Below, one piece after another: positions 24,585-32,920 of a DNA stretch of 64,000 nt. The stretch is from contig NZ_JACHMS010000001.1 of the NCBI RefSeq assembly GCF_014205055.1, positions 4,278,001-4,342,000 on the forward strand. Reading direction: 5' to 3'. The DNA comes from Streptomyces luteogriseus (lineage in GTDB: Bacteria; Actinomycetota; Actinomycetes; Streptomycetales; Streptomycetaceae). The translations under genes were made by a program, and so were the position numbers. Each line of letters begins with the position of its first letter. Position 1 is the first letter of the stretch. The notes under the pieces are model-generated. The model worked only from the letters and a program-made list of their open reading frames with translations, made no database searches and was not told the origin of the DNA.

Positions 24585-25367
24585 CTACTGCTCCACGGGC
24601 TTCGCGTAATGCAGATCCACTGTGCCCGAGTAGCCGGGCAGAGTCACCGGGCCGTTCTCCTCGACTTTCCAGCCGAGCCCGTAGACGTTGACGTAGACCA
24701 TGTAGTTCTGGATCGCCGGGGAGGCCGCGAGCGCCTTCTGCAGCCTGCCCGGGTCACCGACCGCCGTGATCTTGTACGGCGGTGAGTAGACGCGGCCCTG
24801 GAGGATCAGGGTGTTGCCCACGCAGCGCACGGCGCTGGTGGAGATCAGCCGCTGGTCCATGACCTTGATGCCCTTGGCCCCGCCCTGCCACAGCGCGTTC
24901 ACCACGGCCTGGAGGTCCTGCTGGTGGATGACCAGGTAGTCGGGCTGCGGCTCCGGGTAGCCGGGGAGCTTGGCAGTGGCGTCCGGCGGGGCGTCGTTGA
25001 GCGTGACCGAGATCGAGTCGCCCTTGAGCTTCTGCGTGCCGGCGCGCTTCTCCAGCGCGGCGAGCTTGTCGTCCTCCGCCTTGGTGCTGCCGTCGTCGCG
25101 CTCGGCGAGGGCCTCTATGTCCTGGCGCAGGGTGCCGTTGGTCTCGTCCAGCTCGCCGTTCTCCCGGCTGCGCTCGTGGATGAGGTCGGACAACTTCAGC
25201 AGGGAGGTGTCCGTGCGGATGTTGGTGCCCTTGGCGGTGTCGAAGCTGGTGAAGAAGATGAGTCCCGCGAGAGCGAACACGGCCGCCGTGAGGATGCGCA
25301 CCGGCCGAAAACGGCGCGCGGGCTCAGGGGTGGATCCCGTCCCGGGGGAGTCGGCAGAATTGCTCAA
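24585..25367 (-). CDS. DUF881 family membrane protein
   Basis: A 260-residue protein with one N-terminal span (about 24-42), a coiled-coil-like segment (about 55-110), and an extracellular DUF881 domain with the family pattern ALWQGGAKGIKVMDQRLISTSAVRCVGNTLILQGRVYSPPYKITAVGDP. The family is widespread in Actinobacteria and Firmicutes near division and cell-wall genes; biochemical function unknown. A TTG start at 25367 has AAGGAG upstream. Divergent from crgA, so the 139-bp spacer holds both promoters. Confidence 0.88.
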   Translation of the reverse strand: MSNSADSPGTGSTPEPARRFRPVRILTAAVFALAGLIFFTSFDTAKGTNIRTDTSLLKLSDLIHERSRENGELDETNGTLRQDIEALAERDDGSTKAEDDKLAALEKRAGTQKLKGDSISVTLNDAPPDATAKLPGYPEPQPDYLVIHQQDLQAVVNALWQGGAKGIKVMDQRLISTSAVRCVGNTLILQGRVYSPPYKITAVGDPGRLQKALAASPAIQNYMVYVNVYGLGWKVEENGPVTLPGYSGTVDLHYAKPVEQ

Positions 25368-25506
25368 CGTACCCTTATCTCCTTCGGCGCGGCGGAAGCA
25401 CTACGCTAACGGACGCCCGGGGGAGCAATCGGAGTCCCCTCACGCTGCCCCGAGACCGACTCAGTTACCTGCGCGGCCACGCAGCGCATCGACAGGAGAG
25501 ACCCTC

Positions 25507-25761
25507 GTGCCGAAGTCACGTATCCGCAAGAAGGCCGACTACACGCCGCCGCCTGCCAAGCAGACGACCGCAATCAAGCTGAGCAACCGTGCCTGGGTCG
25601 CGCCGGTCATGCTGGCCATGTTCCTCATCGGCCTGGCCTGGATCGTCGTCTTCTACGTCACCGACGGATCGCTGCCCATCGACTCGCTGGGCAACTGGAA
25701 CATCGTGGTGGGCTTCGGCTTCATCGCCGCCGGATTCGGTGTCTCGACCCAGTGGAAGTAG
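25507..25761 (+). CDS. crgA: cell division protein CrgA
   Basis: An 84-residue protein: a basic N-terminus (MPKSRIRKKADYTPPP) and two membrane helices (about 30-50 and 62-79), the standard CrgA layout. CrgA coordinates growth and Z-ring placement in Streptomyces aerial hyphae and interacts with FtsZ, FtsQ, FtsI and PBPs in mycobacteria. GTG at 25507. Next to DUF881 and close to pknB, as in many actinomycetes. Confidence 0.96.
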   Translation: MPKSRIRKKADYTPPPAKQTTAIKLSNRAWVAPVMLAMFLIGLAWIVVFYVTDGSLPIDSLGNWNIVVGFGFIAAGFGVSTQWK

Positions 25762-25808
25762 CGGTCACCACACGGTGAACGCAGCTCTGCCCAGGGCTGT
25801 TCGCTGAG

Positions 25809-26008
25809 TTATCCACAGCAGTTTTCCACATGGGGATAATGAAGACGATCTGTGGATAACCCGCTGGACGTTGACGCCGGTATGACGGAAGTACCGGTCT
25901 TCGAAAACTTGTTCGCCCCCTGCCTGACCTGCGGAAACGCAGGTCGGTGACAGGGGGCACATGTGTTCCCGCACCGTATGCACAAGATCCGACACCCGCT
26001 GTGGACAA
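25809..26008. promoter_or_regulatory. DnaA-box cluster away from oriC
   Basis: Four DnaA-box-like 9-mers fall in 200 bp of the spacer between crgA and the rhomboid gene: TTATCCACA at 25809, TTTTCCACA at 25822, TGTGGATAA at 25851 and TGTGGACAA at 26000. Three are perfect for TT(A/G)TCCACA. Clusters of DnaA boxes outside oriC are known in Streptomyces and influence initiation. This one lies about 18 kb from oriC. Confidence 0.6.
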
Positions 26009-26015
26009 CGCCTGG

Positions 26016-26906
26016 TCAGGCGAGCTGCGCCGTCCTCAGGACGGTCATGAGCACGACCACACCCAGGACCAGGGCGCAGGTGCCGTACTGGACCAGCGCG
26101 CGGCGGTCCCGCGGGGCGTGGACCATGGCGTATCCGACCACGACACCGGCGACCAGGCCTCCGATGTGGGCCTGCCAGGAGATGTTGAACCCCGGGCTGA
26201 AGGTGAAGATCAGGTTGATCACCAGCAGCGCGATGATCGGCCGCATGTCGTAGTTGAGCCGGCGCATCAGCACGGCCGTGGCGCCGAAGAGTCCGAAGAT
26301 CGCGCCGGAGGCTCCGAGGGTCGCAGTGTCGGGAGGCGTCAGCAGGTAGGCAAGCGCGCTGCCCGCGAGGCCGGAGATGAAGTAGAGCGCGAGATAGCGG
26401 ACCCGCCCGAGGGCCGCTTCGAGCGGGCCTCCGAGCCACCACAGGCTGAGCATGTTGAACGCGATGTGCCAGATCTCCTGGTGGGCGAACATCGACGTCA
26501 CCATGCGGTACCACTCGCCTCCCGCCACGCCTTGTGTGGGCGTGAAGGGGGCGGGCGGCCAGGCACCGCGGAGCACGATGTCGTTCAGCAGCGACTCGTG
26601 GACCTGGACGGCGATGAACACGGCCAGGTTGATCCCGATGAGGATCTTGGTCAGCAGTCGGGGGTCGGCCGCGATGGAGCCGCCCGCGATGGTCCGGGGC
26701 ATGGCGGCCGTGGGCGCGTGGCCCGTGCCGGAGCCGGTCCGGACGCACTCGGGGCACTGGAAGCCGACGGAGGCGTTGACCATGCACTCCGGGCAGATCG
26801 GGCGCTCGCAGCGCGTGCAGCGGATGCCCGTCTCGCGGTCCGGATGGCGGTAACACATGGGGACGCTGTGGGCGTCCTGCGGGCTGCCCGCAGCCTGGTC
26901 GTCCAT
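26016..26906 (-). CDS. rhomboid-family intramembrane serine protease
   Basis: A 296-residue protein. The cytoplasmic N-terminus has a B-box-like zinc finger (CYRHPDRETGIRCTRCERPICPECM, then CPEC). Six or so membrane helices follow, with rhomboid motifs: WHIAFNMLSLW, catalytic Ser in LGASGAIFG and catalytic His in WQAHIGGLV. It cleaves membrane proteins within the bilayer; substrate unknown. Lies downstream of ppiA on the same strand, beyond a terminator. Confidence 0.92.
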   Translation of the reverse strand: MDDQAAGSPQDAHSVPMCYRHPDRETGIRCTRCERPICPECMVNASVGFQCPECVRTGSGTGHAPTAAMPRTIAGGSIAADPRLLTKILIGINLAVFIAVQVHESLLNDIVLRGAWPPAPFTPTQGVAGGEWYRMVTSMFAHQEIWHIAFNMLSLWWLGGPLEAALGRVRYLALYFISGLAGSALAYLLTPPDTATLGASGAIFGLFGATAVLMRRLNYDMRPIIALLVINLIFTFSPGFNISWQAHIGGLVAGVVVGYAMVHAPRDRRALVQYGTCALVLGVVVLMTVLRTAQLA

Positions 26907-26935
26907 GGTCTCCCCTAGGTCGTGTGAGAAAAGCC

Positions 26936-26967
26936 CGCCCCGCCCATCCTTACGGATGAGCGGGGCG
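26936..26967 (-). terminator. terminator after ppiA
   Basis: CGCCCCGC (26936-26943) pairs with GCGGGGCG (26960-26967), with CATCC/GGATG pairing inside, between the ppiA stop and the rhomboid start. Confidence 0.7.
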
Positions 26968-26994
26968 ATTGGTTCCCTGCGGGAGCCGTCGCAC

Positions 26995-27522
26995 TCAGCG
27001 GGTCTCGATGACGACCGACTCGATGATCACGTCGTTCAGCGGACGGTCGGTGCGCGGGTTCGTCTGGGTGGTGGCGATGGTGTCGACGACCTTCTGGCTG
27101 GCCGCGTCGGTGACCTCGCCGAAGATGGTGTGCTTGCGGTTGAGCCACGCCGTCGGGGAGACGGTGACGAAGAACTGCGAGCCGTTGGTGCCCGGGCCGG
27201 CGTTGGCCATCGCCAGCAGGTAGGGCTTGTCGAAGCGCAGGTCCGGGTGGAACTCGTCCTCGAACTGGTAGCCGGGACCGCCGGTGCCGTTGCCCAGCGG
27301 GTCACCGCCCTGGATCATGAAGCCACTGATCACCCGGTGGAAGACCGTGCCGTCGTAGAGCCTGTCCGTGGACTTCTTCCCCGTCTCCGGGTGGGTCCAC
27401 TCCCGCTCGCCCTGGGCGAGCTCGACGAAGTTCTTGACCGTCTTGGGCGCGTGGTTCGGCAGAAGCCGGACTTCGATGTCGCCGTGATTGGTCTTCAGGG
27501 TGGCATAGAGCTGCTCAGCCAC
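26995..27522 (-). CDS. ppiA: cyclophilin-type peptidyl-prolyl isomerase
   Basis: A 175-residue cytoplasmic cyclophilin catalysing cis-trans proline isomerisation in protein folding. Active-site wording: FHRVISGFMIQGGDP, the Gln-Phe pair in GTNGSQFFVTV, and TIFGEV. No signal peptide. Length matches actinobacterial PpiA. ATG at 27522. Conserved neighbour of the rhomboid gene near oriC. Confidence 0.95.
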   Translation of the reverse strand: MAEQLYATLKTNHGDIEVRLLPNHAPKTVKNFVELAQGEREWTHPETGKKSTDRLYDGTVFHRVISGFMIQGGDPLGNGTGGPGYQFEDEFHPDLRFDKPYLLAMANAGPGTNGSQFFVTVSPTAWLNRKHTIFGEVTDAASQKVVDTIATTQTNPRTDRPLNDVIIESVVIETR

Positions 27523-27860
27523 GATCTGCCTTCCGTTGTCTTTCCGTGACTCCCTGATCCTCGCACGGACCGGACCTCGCGTCGTCCGGCCTCGGTGCGG
27601 CGGGGGGAAACCCTCGGCGGGCGCCCGCGGAAATTCAGGCCAGTAGGGCCGGGGCGGGGGCGCCGGGCGGCGATCCGTGGCATTGTCGACGACAAGCTCC
27701 TGTTGCCCCCTATTCAGCTGCTATTGCACGTGATCGGCTCCGGATGCCGACTTGTGTGACCCGGATGCCCTTCCGCGCATGCCTGGTCGTGCGCCAGGAG
27801 GCATGATCCGTAAAAGGGTGGAAAGTCGAAATACCGTACGCCACCGAGGAGGAGGAACCC
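27523..27860. other. 338-bp intergenic region
   Basis: Spacer between the divergent ppiA and DUF5324-type genes. No convincing coding frame or RNA. It should hold both promoters. A strong GGAGGAGGAA ribosome site stands before the GTG at 27861. Confidence 0.6.
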
Positions 27861-28562
27861 GTGACCCGCATCGACAGCGTGCGCGCCGCGACTGGTTCGG
27901 CGAAGGACAGCGTGCTGCACGCCGCGGAAGTGGTGGCGCCCTACGCCGACACGGCCAAGGACAGGGCCGCGCACTACGCACACGAGGCACGCGTACGGCT
28001 AGCGCCCAAGGTGACGCAGGCCGCAGGGCAGGCGCGCGTCCAGTACGGCACGCATGTGCAGCCGTATCTGGAGCAGGCCCGCACGCATGTGCCGCCGAAG
28101 GTCGACCAGGCCGCCCAGGAAGCCGCCGAACGCACCCGCAAGGCCGCCCGCCAGGCGGCCGAGTACTCCAGGCCGAGGATCGAGCAGGCGGTGGCCGCCG
28201 CCGTGCCCGTCACGACCGAGGCCGCGGCCCGGAGTGTGGCCGCCATGGCCGCGCTGCGCGGCCAGGTCACGTCCAAGGAGATCCAGAAGCTGGTCCGCAA
28301 GCACGAACGGCGGGCCAAGGCCGGCAAGGCCATGAAGACGCTGGTGATCCTCGGCGCCGTGGCGGGCGGTGCTTTCGCCGCGTGGAAGTGGTGGGACAAG
28401 CAGGCCAACCCGGACTGGCTGGTGGAGCCGCCGGCCGCGACGGAGGTCCCCGAGTCGGGACACCTGTCGTCCGTCGACGGCACCGGCCCGTCGGTCCTGG
28501 ACCCGGAGGTCGAGGCCAAGCAGGCCGAGGACGAGGCGGCCCAGCGCGACGACCGTTCCTGA
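27861..28562 (+). CDS. DUF5324-like helical membrane protein
   Basis: A 233-residue protein of long Ala/Arg/Lys-rich amphipathic helices (about 1-150) resembling apolipoprotein/LEA-type coiled repeats (for example AAEVVAPYADTAKDRAAHYAHEARVRLAPKV). A single membrane helix (about 156-172, TLVILGAVAGGAFAAWKWW) and an acidic C-terminus follow. Streptomyces homologues are annotated DUF5324. Function unknown; possibly envelope-associated. Confidence 0.75.
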   Translation: MTRIDSVRAATGSAKDSVLHAAEVVAPYADTAKDRAAHYAHEARVRLAPKVTQAAGQARVQYGTHVQPYLEQARTHVPPKVDQAAQEAAERTRKAARQAAEYSRPRIEQAVAAAVPVTTEAAARSVAAMAALRGQVTSKEIQKLVRKHERRAKAGKAMKTLVILGAVAGGAFAAWKWWDKQANPDWLVEPPAATEVPESGHLSSVDGTGPSVLDPEVEAKQAEDEAAQRDDRS

Positions 28563-28577
28563 GGGCGCACCGGATTC

Positions 28578-28629
28578 AACAGCACGGCGGGGCGGGAGAC
28601 TTGAGGGTCTCCCGCCCCGCCGTGCTGTT
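28578..28629 (+). terminator. strong terminator abutting parS
   Basis: A stem of more than 20 bp (AGCACGGCGGGGCGGGAGAC at 28581-28600 with its exact complement at 28607-28626) and a 6-nt loop, followed by TTT. The right arm runs into the parS palindrome at 28627. Confidence 0.9.
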
Positions 28630-28640
28630 TCACGTGAAAC
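28627..28640. promoter_or_regulatory. parS site 1
   Basis: Perfect GTTTCACGTGAAAC, with T and A extending it to a 16-bp palindrome. ParB loading site, intergenic, directly against a terminator. Confidence 0.95.
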
Positions 28641-28675
28641 ACAGGCCACCGGCGTCCGCGCGGGCGCACAAAAAC

Positions 28676-28710
28676 GCCCTCCGAGACCGCGTTTCCGCAG
28701 TTCGGAGGGC
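28676..28710 (-). terminator. terminator of tRNA-Ala
   Basis: GCCCTCCGA / TCGGAGGGC stem. On the minus strand it is followed by a T-run (plus-strand AAAAA at 28670), starting 12 nt after the tRNA-Ala 3' end. Confidence 0.85.
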
Positions 28711-28721
28711 ATTTCCATACG

Positions 28722-28794
28722 TGGAGCCTAGGGGAGTCGAACCCCTGACATCTGCCATGCAAAGACAGCGCTCTACCAACTGAGCTAAGGCCCC
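28722..28794 (-). tRNA. tRNA-Ala (anticodon TGC)
   Basis: The minus-strand cloverleaf begins GGGGCCTTAGCTCAGTTGG. Its anticodon stem CTGTC/GGCAG flanks loop TTTGCAT, and its T-arm is CAGGGGTTCGACTCCCCT. CCA is not encoded. Confidence 0.96.
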
Positions 28795-28975
28795 GGACGG
28801 GGACGTCCGACCGGAGAAACCGCATCCCGGCGGGCGTCGGAGACCAGAGTACCGGGTCACCCCCGTGGTTCCGCAAAAAGATTGGGGGTCCCCGTCGCCG
28901 ACCACTCTCCGTAAGATGCTCGGCGTGGTTCGCTACCGCGAACCGCCGTACATGGGGAAGCGATGGGGAGACGCA

Positions 28976-29524
28976 ATGGACGCCGCACAGCAGGAAGCGA
29001 CCGCAAGAGCGCGGGAACTGCAGCGGAACTGGTACGGGGAGCCACTGGGGGCGCTCTTCCGTAAGCTCATCGACGATCTTGGTCTCAACCAGGCTCGTCT
29101 CGCGGGGGTTCTGGGACTGTCCGCACCGATGCTGTCGCAGCTGATGAGCGGTCAGCGGGCGAAGATCGGCAATCCCGCCGTCGTGCAGCGGGTGCAGCTG
29201 CTGCAGGACCTGGCGGGGCAGGTCGCGGACGGCAGCGTGAGCGCGGCCGAGGCCACCGAGCGCATGGAGGAGATCAAGAAGTCACAGGGGGGATCGGTGC
29301 TCAGCAACACCACACAGACGACGAGCAGTTCGGGGGCGCCCACGGTCAAGCGGGTCGTCCGCGAGATCCAGTCGCTGCTGCGGTCGGTCGCGGCGGCGGG
29401 CGACATCATCGACGCCGCCGACACCCTCGCCCCGACCCATCCGGAACTGGCAGAGTTCCTCCGGGTCTACGGCGCCGGCCGCACCTCGGACGCGGTCTCG
29501 CACTACCAGTCCCACCAGAGCTGA
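28976..29524 (+). CDS. helix-turn-helix DNA-binding protein
   Basis: A 182-residue protein. An XRE-like helix-turn-helix lies at about 24-52 (LIDDLGLNQARLAGVLGLSAPMLSQLMSGQR). A charged linker and a helical C-terminal segment follow (VKRVVREIQSLLRSVAAAGDIIDAADTLAPTHPELAEFLRVYG). The ATG at 28976 has GGGGAG upstream; in-frame starts further left lack one. A conserved actinobacterial regulator of unknown target, preceding the kinase gene. Confidence 0.82.
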   Translation: MDAAQQEATARARELQRNWYGEPLGALFRKLIDDLGLNQARLAGVLGLSAPMLSQLMSGQRAKIGNPAVVQRVQLLQDLAGQVADGSVSAAEATERMEEIKKSQGGSVLSNTTQTTSSSGAPTVKRVVREIQSLLRSVAAAGDIIDAADTLAPTHPELAEFLRVYGAGRTSDAVSHYQSHQS

Positions 29525-29539
29525 TCCCACCGCCCGGCG

Positions 29540-29790
29540 CCGAAGGGGGTTCGGCAGCGGGCAGCGGGTGAGGTGACGGGGGACGCGTCACGGACGGACG
29601 GGCACGAGGGGGCGTGTTCGTACGGGGGACCGGTCGACGCCAGGGGGATGTATCGCTCATCGGGGGAGTCGGGGGACTCCACGGACCCAGGGGACGCGGG
29701 GGATTCAGGGGGCCGTTTCACCCGTCGGGGAGTCGTAGCACTCACCGAAGGGGAAGCAAGGGGGGAAGCCACAGGGGGAGGAGCGACGTA
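29540..29790 (+). promoter_or_regulatory. G-tract-rich leader of the kinase gene
   Basis: Fourteen runs of four or more Gs lie on the coding strand in about 235 bp. They start at 29545, 29578, 29608, 29624, 29643, 29662, 29671, 29690, 29698, 29708, 29727, 29750, 29760 and 29774. Five close together at 29662-29712 could fold as a G-quadruplex. The last precedes GGAGGAG, the ribosome site. Regulation by structure is inferred. Confidence 0.55.
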
Positions 29791-29795
29791 CAGCC

Positions 29796-31259
29796 ATGGG
29801 TGAGGTCTTCGCCGGCCGGTACGAACTGGTCGACCCGATCGGACGCGGAGGGGTCGGCGCCGTCTGGCGCGCCTGGGACCACCGCCGCCGTCGCTACGTG
29901 GCCGCCAAGGTCCTGCTCCAGAGCGACGCGCACTCGCTGCTGCGCTTCGTCCGGGAACAGGCCCTGCGGATCGACCACCCCCATGTACTCGCCCCCACCA
30001 GCTGGGCCGCCGACGACGACAAGGTCCTGTTCACCATGGATCTGGTCGCGGGGGGCTCCCTGGCCCATCTCGTCGGGGACTACGGTCCCCTCCCGCCGGC
30101 CTTCGTCTGCACCCTGCTCGACCAACTGCTGGCGGGCCTGGCCGCGGTGCACGCGGAGGACGTCGTGCACCGTGACGTCAAACCGGCCAACGTGCTGCTG
30201 GAGGCCACCGGCACGGGCCGGCCGCGGCTGCGGCTGTCCGACTTCGGCATCGCGATGCGGCTGGGCGAGCCCCGCCTGACGGAGACCAACCTCGTCGTCG
30301 GGACGCCCGGGTATCTCGCACCCGAGCAGATGATGGGCGCCGAACCGGACTTCCCCGCCGACCTGTTCGCCGTGGGCCTGGTCGCGCTGTATCTGCTGGA
30401 GGGTGCCAAGCCGGACAGCAAGGCGCTCATCCAGTACTTCGCCGAGCACGGGACGCCCGGTGCGCCCAAGGGCATCCCGGAGCCGCTGTGGCAGGTGGTG
30501 GCCATGTTGCTCCAGCCGGATCCGGAGGCGCGCTTCCGTACCGCCACGGGTGCACGCAAGGCCCTCGCCGCCGCCGCGGAGCTCCTGCCGGAACCGGGAC
30601 CGGACGACGAACTGATCGAGATCTTCGACCAACTCGGCCCGCTCCCCAGGGGTTTCGCCCTCGAGGGTCCGCTGGAGAGAGCGAAGGGTCTGGGGCCGGG
30701 GCAGGGGCTGCCCGACTCCTCGGGGACCGGCGAGCGGAGGTCCCGGCGGGGAGACGACGACGGTGATTCCTCGGTGCCCGGCGGGCAGCGCGCCGAGCCT
30801 CGGCAGCAGGGCGGCCCGACGCCGACGACCGACCCGCGACGCACCACCGGCCCCGACCCTGCCCTGTTGCCCTCGATGTCGGACACCGGCAGCTTCCATC
30901 TGCCGCCTCCGCAGGCCACCGTCACCTCGGCACCCACGCCCGGACCGACCCGGCCCGCTCCATACCAGCAGGCCCCCGTCTCCCCCTACGACCCGACGCA
31001 CCGGCTGTCCCCCGCCCAGCCCCTCCCGCCGGTCTACGCCGGGCCGCCCTTGCCTCCTGCGGAGCAGTACCGCACGGACGCCTCCACGGCCTCGTACACC
31101 GCCCAGAGCCCCCAGGCCCCGCCGGCCGGCCAGACGCCGACACGGCACCGGGCACAGCGGCGTTCCCACGCCGGGCCTCCGGCCAAGGTGGCGGTACCGC
31201 TGCTGCTCCTCGCGCTGGCCTGCTACGCGGTGGGCTTCTGGGCCCTCACCCGCATCTGA
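29796..31259 (+). CDS. membrane-anchored Ser/Thr protein kinase
   Basis: A 487-residue kinase. The catalytic domain (about 8-260) has GRGGVGAVWRAW, Lys in YVAAKVLLQ, HRDVKPANVLL, DFGIAMRL and GTPGYLAPEQ, all consistent with activity. A long Pro/Ser/Thr-rich linker follows (about 300-460). A single C-terminal membrane helix (AKVAVPLLLLALACYAVGFWALTRI) ends the protein with almost nothing outside, so it has no PASTA or other sensor. ATG at 29796 with GGGGGAGGAG upstream. Convergent with the secreted-protein gene downstream. Confidence 0.93.
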   Translation: MGEVFAGRYELVDPIGRGGVGAVWRAWDHRRRRYVAAKVLLQSDAHSLLRFVREQALRIDHPHVLAPTSWAADDDKVLFTMDLVAGGSLAHLVGDYGPLPPAFVCTLLDQLLAGLAAVHAEDVVHRDVKPANVLLEATGTGRPRLRLSDFGIAMRLGEPRLTETNLVVGTPGYLAPEQMMGAEPDFPADLFAVGLVALYLLEGAKPDSKALIQYFAEHGTPGAPKGIPEPLWQVVAMLLQPDPEARFRTATGARKALAAAAELLPEPGPDDELIEIFDQLGPLPRGFALEGPLERAKGLGPGQGLPDSSGTGERRSRRGDDDGDSSVPGGQRAEPRQQGGPTPTTDPRRTTGPDPALLPSMSDTGSFHLPPPQATVTSAPTPGPTRPAPYQQAPVSPYDPTHRLSPAQPLPPVYAGPPLPPAEQYRTDASTASYTAQSPQAPPAGQTPTRHRAQRRSHAGPPAKVAVPLLLLALACYAVGFWALTRI

Positions 31260-31291
31260 GGGATCCCGCGCCAGACCAGGAAGCACGCCCT

Positions 31292-32647
31292 TTACGTGGT
31301 GATCCTCCGCCTGGCCACCACCGTCCACACCCCGAGCCCCACCAGCAGGGCGCTCCCGGTGCCGATGCCGCCCACGGCCAGCGCCCTCATGGCGGTGTCG
31401 TCCCCCGCGGCCACGCCCTCCGCGGCCGCTTCCCGGTCCTGCTCCGAGACCTCGAAGACCCCCTTAGGCACGGACTCCCCCGCGTATTCGGGCCCGCCCC
31501 GCGTCTCCCCGCTCGTCCGGACGCGCAGCGTCATCACGAACGGCCCGTCCCCGAAGGTGTCGGCCACGCCCTTGGAGAGGTGGGCGACGAGGTAGTAGGA
31601 ACCGGCGAACCGCAGCGCGCCGACCTGTGCGGTGGCGGCGTAGCGGTTGGCGTGGTCGACCGGGGGCAGGGGAGGCAGGCTTCCGGACTTCTGGCCGCCG
31701 TTGTAACCGACCCCCACGTCGGCGACGCGACCACGCGCCGGGTTGTAGAGGTCCAGGTCCAGCGCGTCGGACGCGTAGCCGGTGGCGCCGGAGTCCGAGC
31801 TGCCGAGCTCGGCGGTGACGGACACCTGCTGCCCCCAGTCGACCGGCACCGCGTAGAAGAGGGTCTGGCCGGGCCGGATGTCGTCCTGCCAGATTCCCTG
31901 GTCGACCGGGGTCGCCCCGCTGAATCCCGCGCCGCCCTTCCGGCGCTGTGGCTCTCCCTGGAGCGGCTGGGGCGTGGCGGAGTTCCACGTCCCGGGCGCC
32001 CCGGTCGCCTCCGTGTCGGCCACCTGGGGTTCCGTCATCGCGACGAGTTCCAGGTCCCAGGCGTCCGGCGAGGAGCCCTCGCCGTCGGGGTCGACGCGCT
32101 CCACGGACACGAAGTAGGCACCGGCCTTCCCGCACAGTGGTTTGCCGGTTTCGCGCCTGCCCCAGGCCGCGATGGGGTGGGGGCTGCGGGCGGCCCCGAA
32201 ACTCGCGGTGTCGACCGAGCAGGTGTTGCCCTCGGCATCCTGCACGGTCACCCTGGCCCCGTCGATGACCGAGACCGTGCTGCCGGGGGAGGGGACGGCG
32301 GTCACGGAGACATAGGCGTTCGTCGCGGCGTCGAGGTCGAGTCGGTAGCTGACCTTGCCGCTGCTCGGCAGGGAGCTCCTGTAGGTGCCGCCGGGCTTCA
32401 GCAGGGCGGCCTCACCGGTGCTCCTCGCTCCCTCGACGCTCTGCGCGCCGTCGGCGAAGGCGTACGGGCTCGGCGTGCCGGAGACCTGACCTGCGGCGGC
32501 GGCCTGTCCCGGTCCCACGGCCGCTGTCGCCCCCAGCACCACCGCCGCGGCGGCGACACGCACCGCCACTGCCGGACGGGAGCGCCACGCCCCCACACGT
32601 CGCCCCCACGCCGTACGACGCCGTTCCGTACGACACCGACCCCTCAC
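31292..32647 (-). CDS. exported membrane-anchored protein of unknown function
   Basis: A 451-residue protein. A basic N-terminus with an Ala/Val-rich signal segment (about 25-52, ending AAAAGQ) is followed by a large extracellular beta-rich region. It contains two similar stretches, YRLDLDAATNAYVSVTAV and LFYAVPVDWGQQVSVTAEL, suggesting a duplicated jelly-roll-like domain. A C-terminal membrane helix (GTGSALLVGLGVWTVV) ends in RRRITT. Three or more Cys lie in the first domain. No family I can name. GTG at 32647. It may be a partner of the adjacent kinase by position only. Confidence 0.75.
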   Translation of the reverse strand: MRGRCRTERRRTAWGRRVGAWRSRPAVAVRVAAAAVVLGATAAVGPGQAAAAGQVSGTPSPYAFADGAQSVEGARSTGEAALLKPGGTYRSSLPSSGKVSYRLDLDAATNAYVSVTAVPSPGSTVSVIDGARVTVQDAEGNTCSVDTASFGAARSPHPIAAWGRRETGKPLCGKAGAYFVSVERVDPDGEGSSPDAWDLELVAMTEPQVADTEATGAPGTWNSATPQPLQGEPQRRKGGAGFSGATPVDQGIWQDDIRPGQTLFYAVPVDWGQQVSVTAELGSSDSGATGYASDALDLDLYNPARGRVADVGVGYNGGQKSGSLPPLPPVDHANRYAATAQVGALRFAGSYYLVAHLSKGVADTFGDGPFVMTLRVRTSGETRGGPEYAGESVPKGVFEVSEQDREAAAEGVAAGDDTAMRALAVGGIGTGSALLVGLGVWTVVARRRITT

Positions 32648-32742
32648 GCGCCACCCCCCACCGTCGCCGGATCACGAAGCCGTGCCACCGTGGCCCATCC
32701 TGCCGCGCCGGCCGGGTTCACGACCGGCCCTCGGCACACAAA

Positions 32743-32767
32743 ACCCCGACCGCGAGGCGGCCGGGGT
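32743..32767 (-). terminator. terminator of the DLW-39 gene
   Basis: ACCCCG pairs with CGGGGT around an inner CCGC/GCGG stem and a GAG loop. On the minus strand a T-run follows (plus-strand AAAA before 32743). Confidence 0.8.
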
Positions 32768-32791
32768 GTGCTCGGTCTGGGTTGTCGTGAC

Positions 32792-32920
32792 TCACGAACC
32801 CGTGGGCACGGAGTCAGTCGCCTCCGTCCACAGATCCTGCTCGGCGCGATCCGCCTGGATCTGGCGGTACACGAGGAGCCCGCCGATGGCGGCCAGTGCG
32901 ACCAGGAGAAGCTTCTTCAC
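32792..32920 (-). CDS. DLW-39 family small protein
   Basis: A 42-residue protein: an N-terminal hydrophobic helix (KKLLLVALAAIGGLLVYRQ), then a charged tail with the signature QDLWTEATDSV that names the family. GTG at 32920. Function unknown; conserved near gyrA in Streptomyces. Confidence 0.9.
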   Translation of the reverse strand: MKKLLLVALAAIGGLLVYRQIQADRAEQDLWTEATDSVPTGS

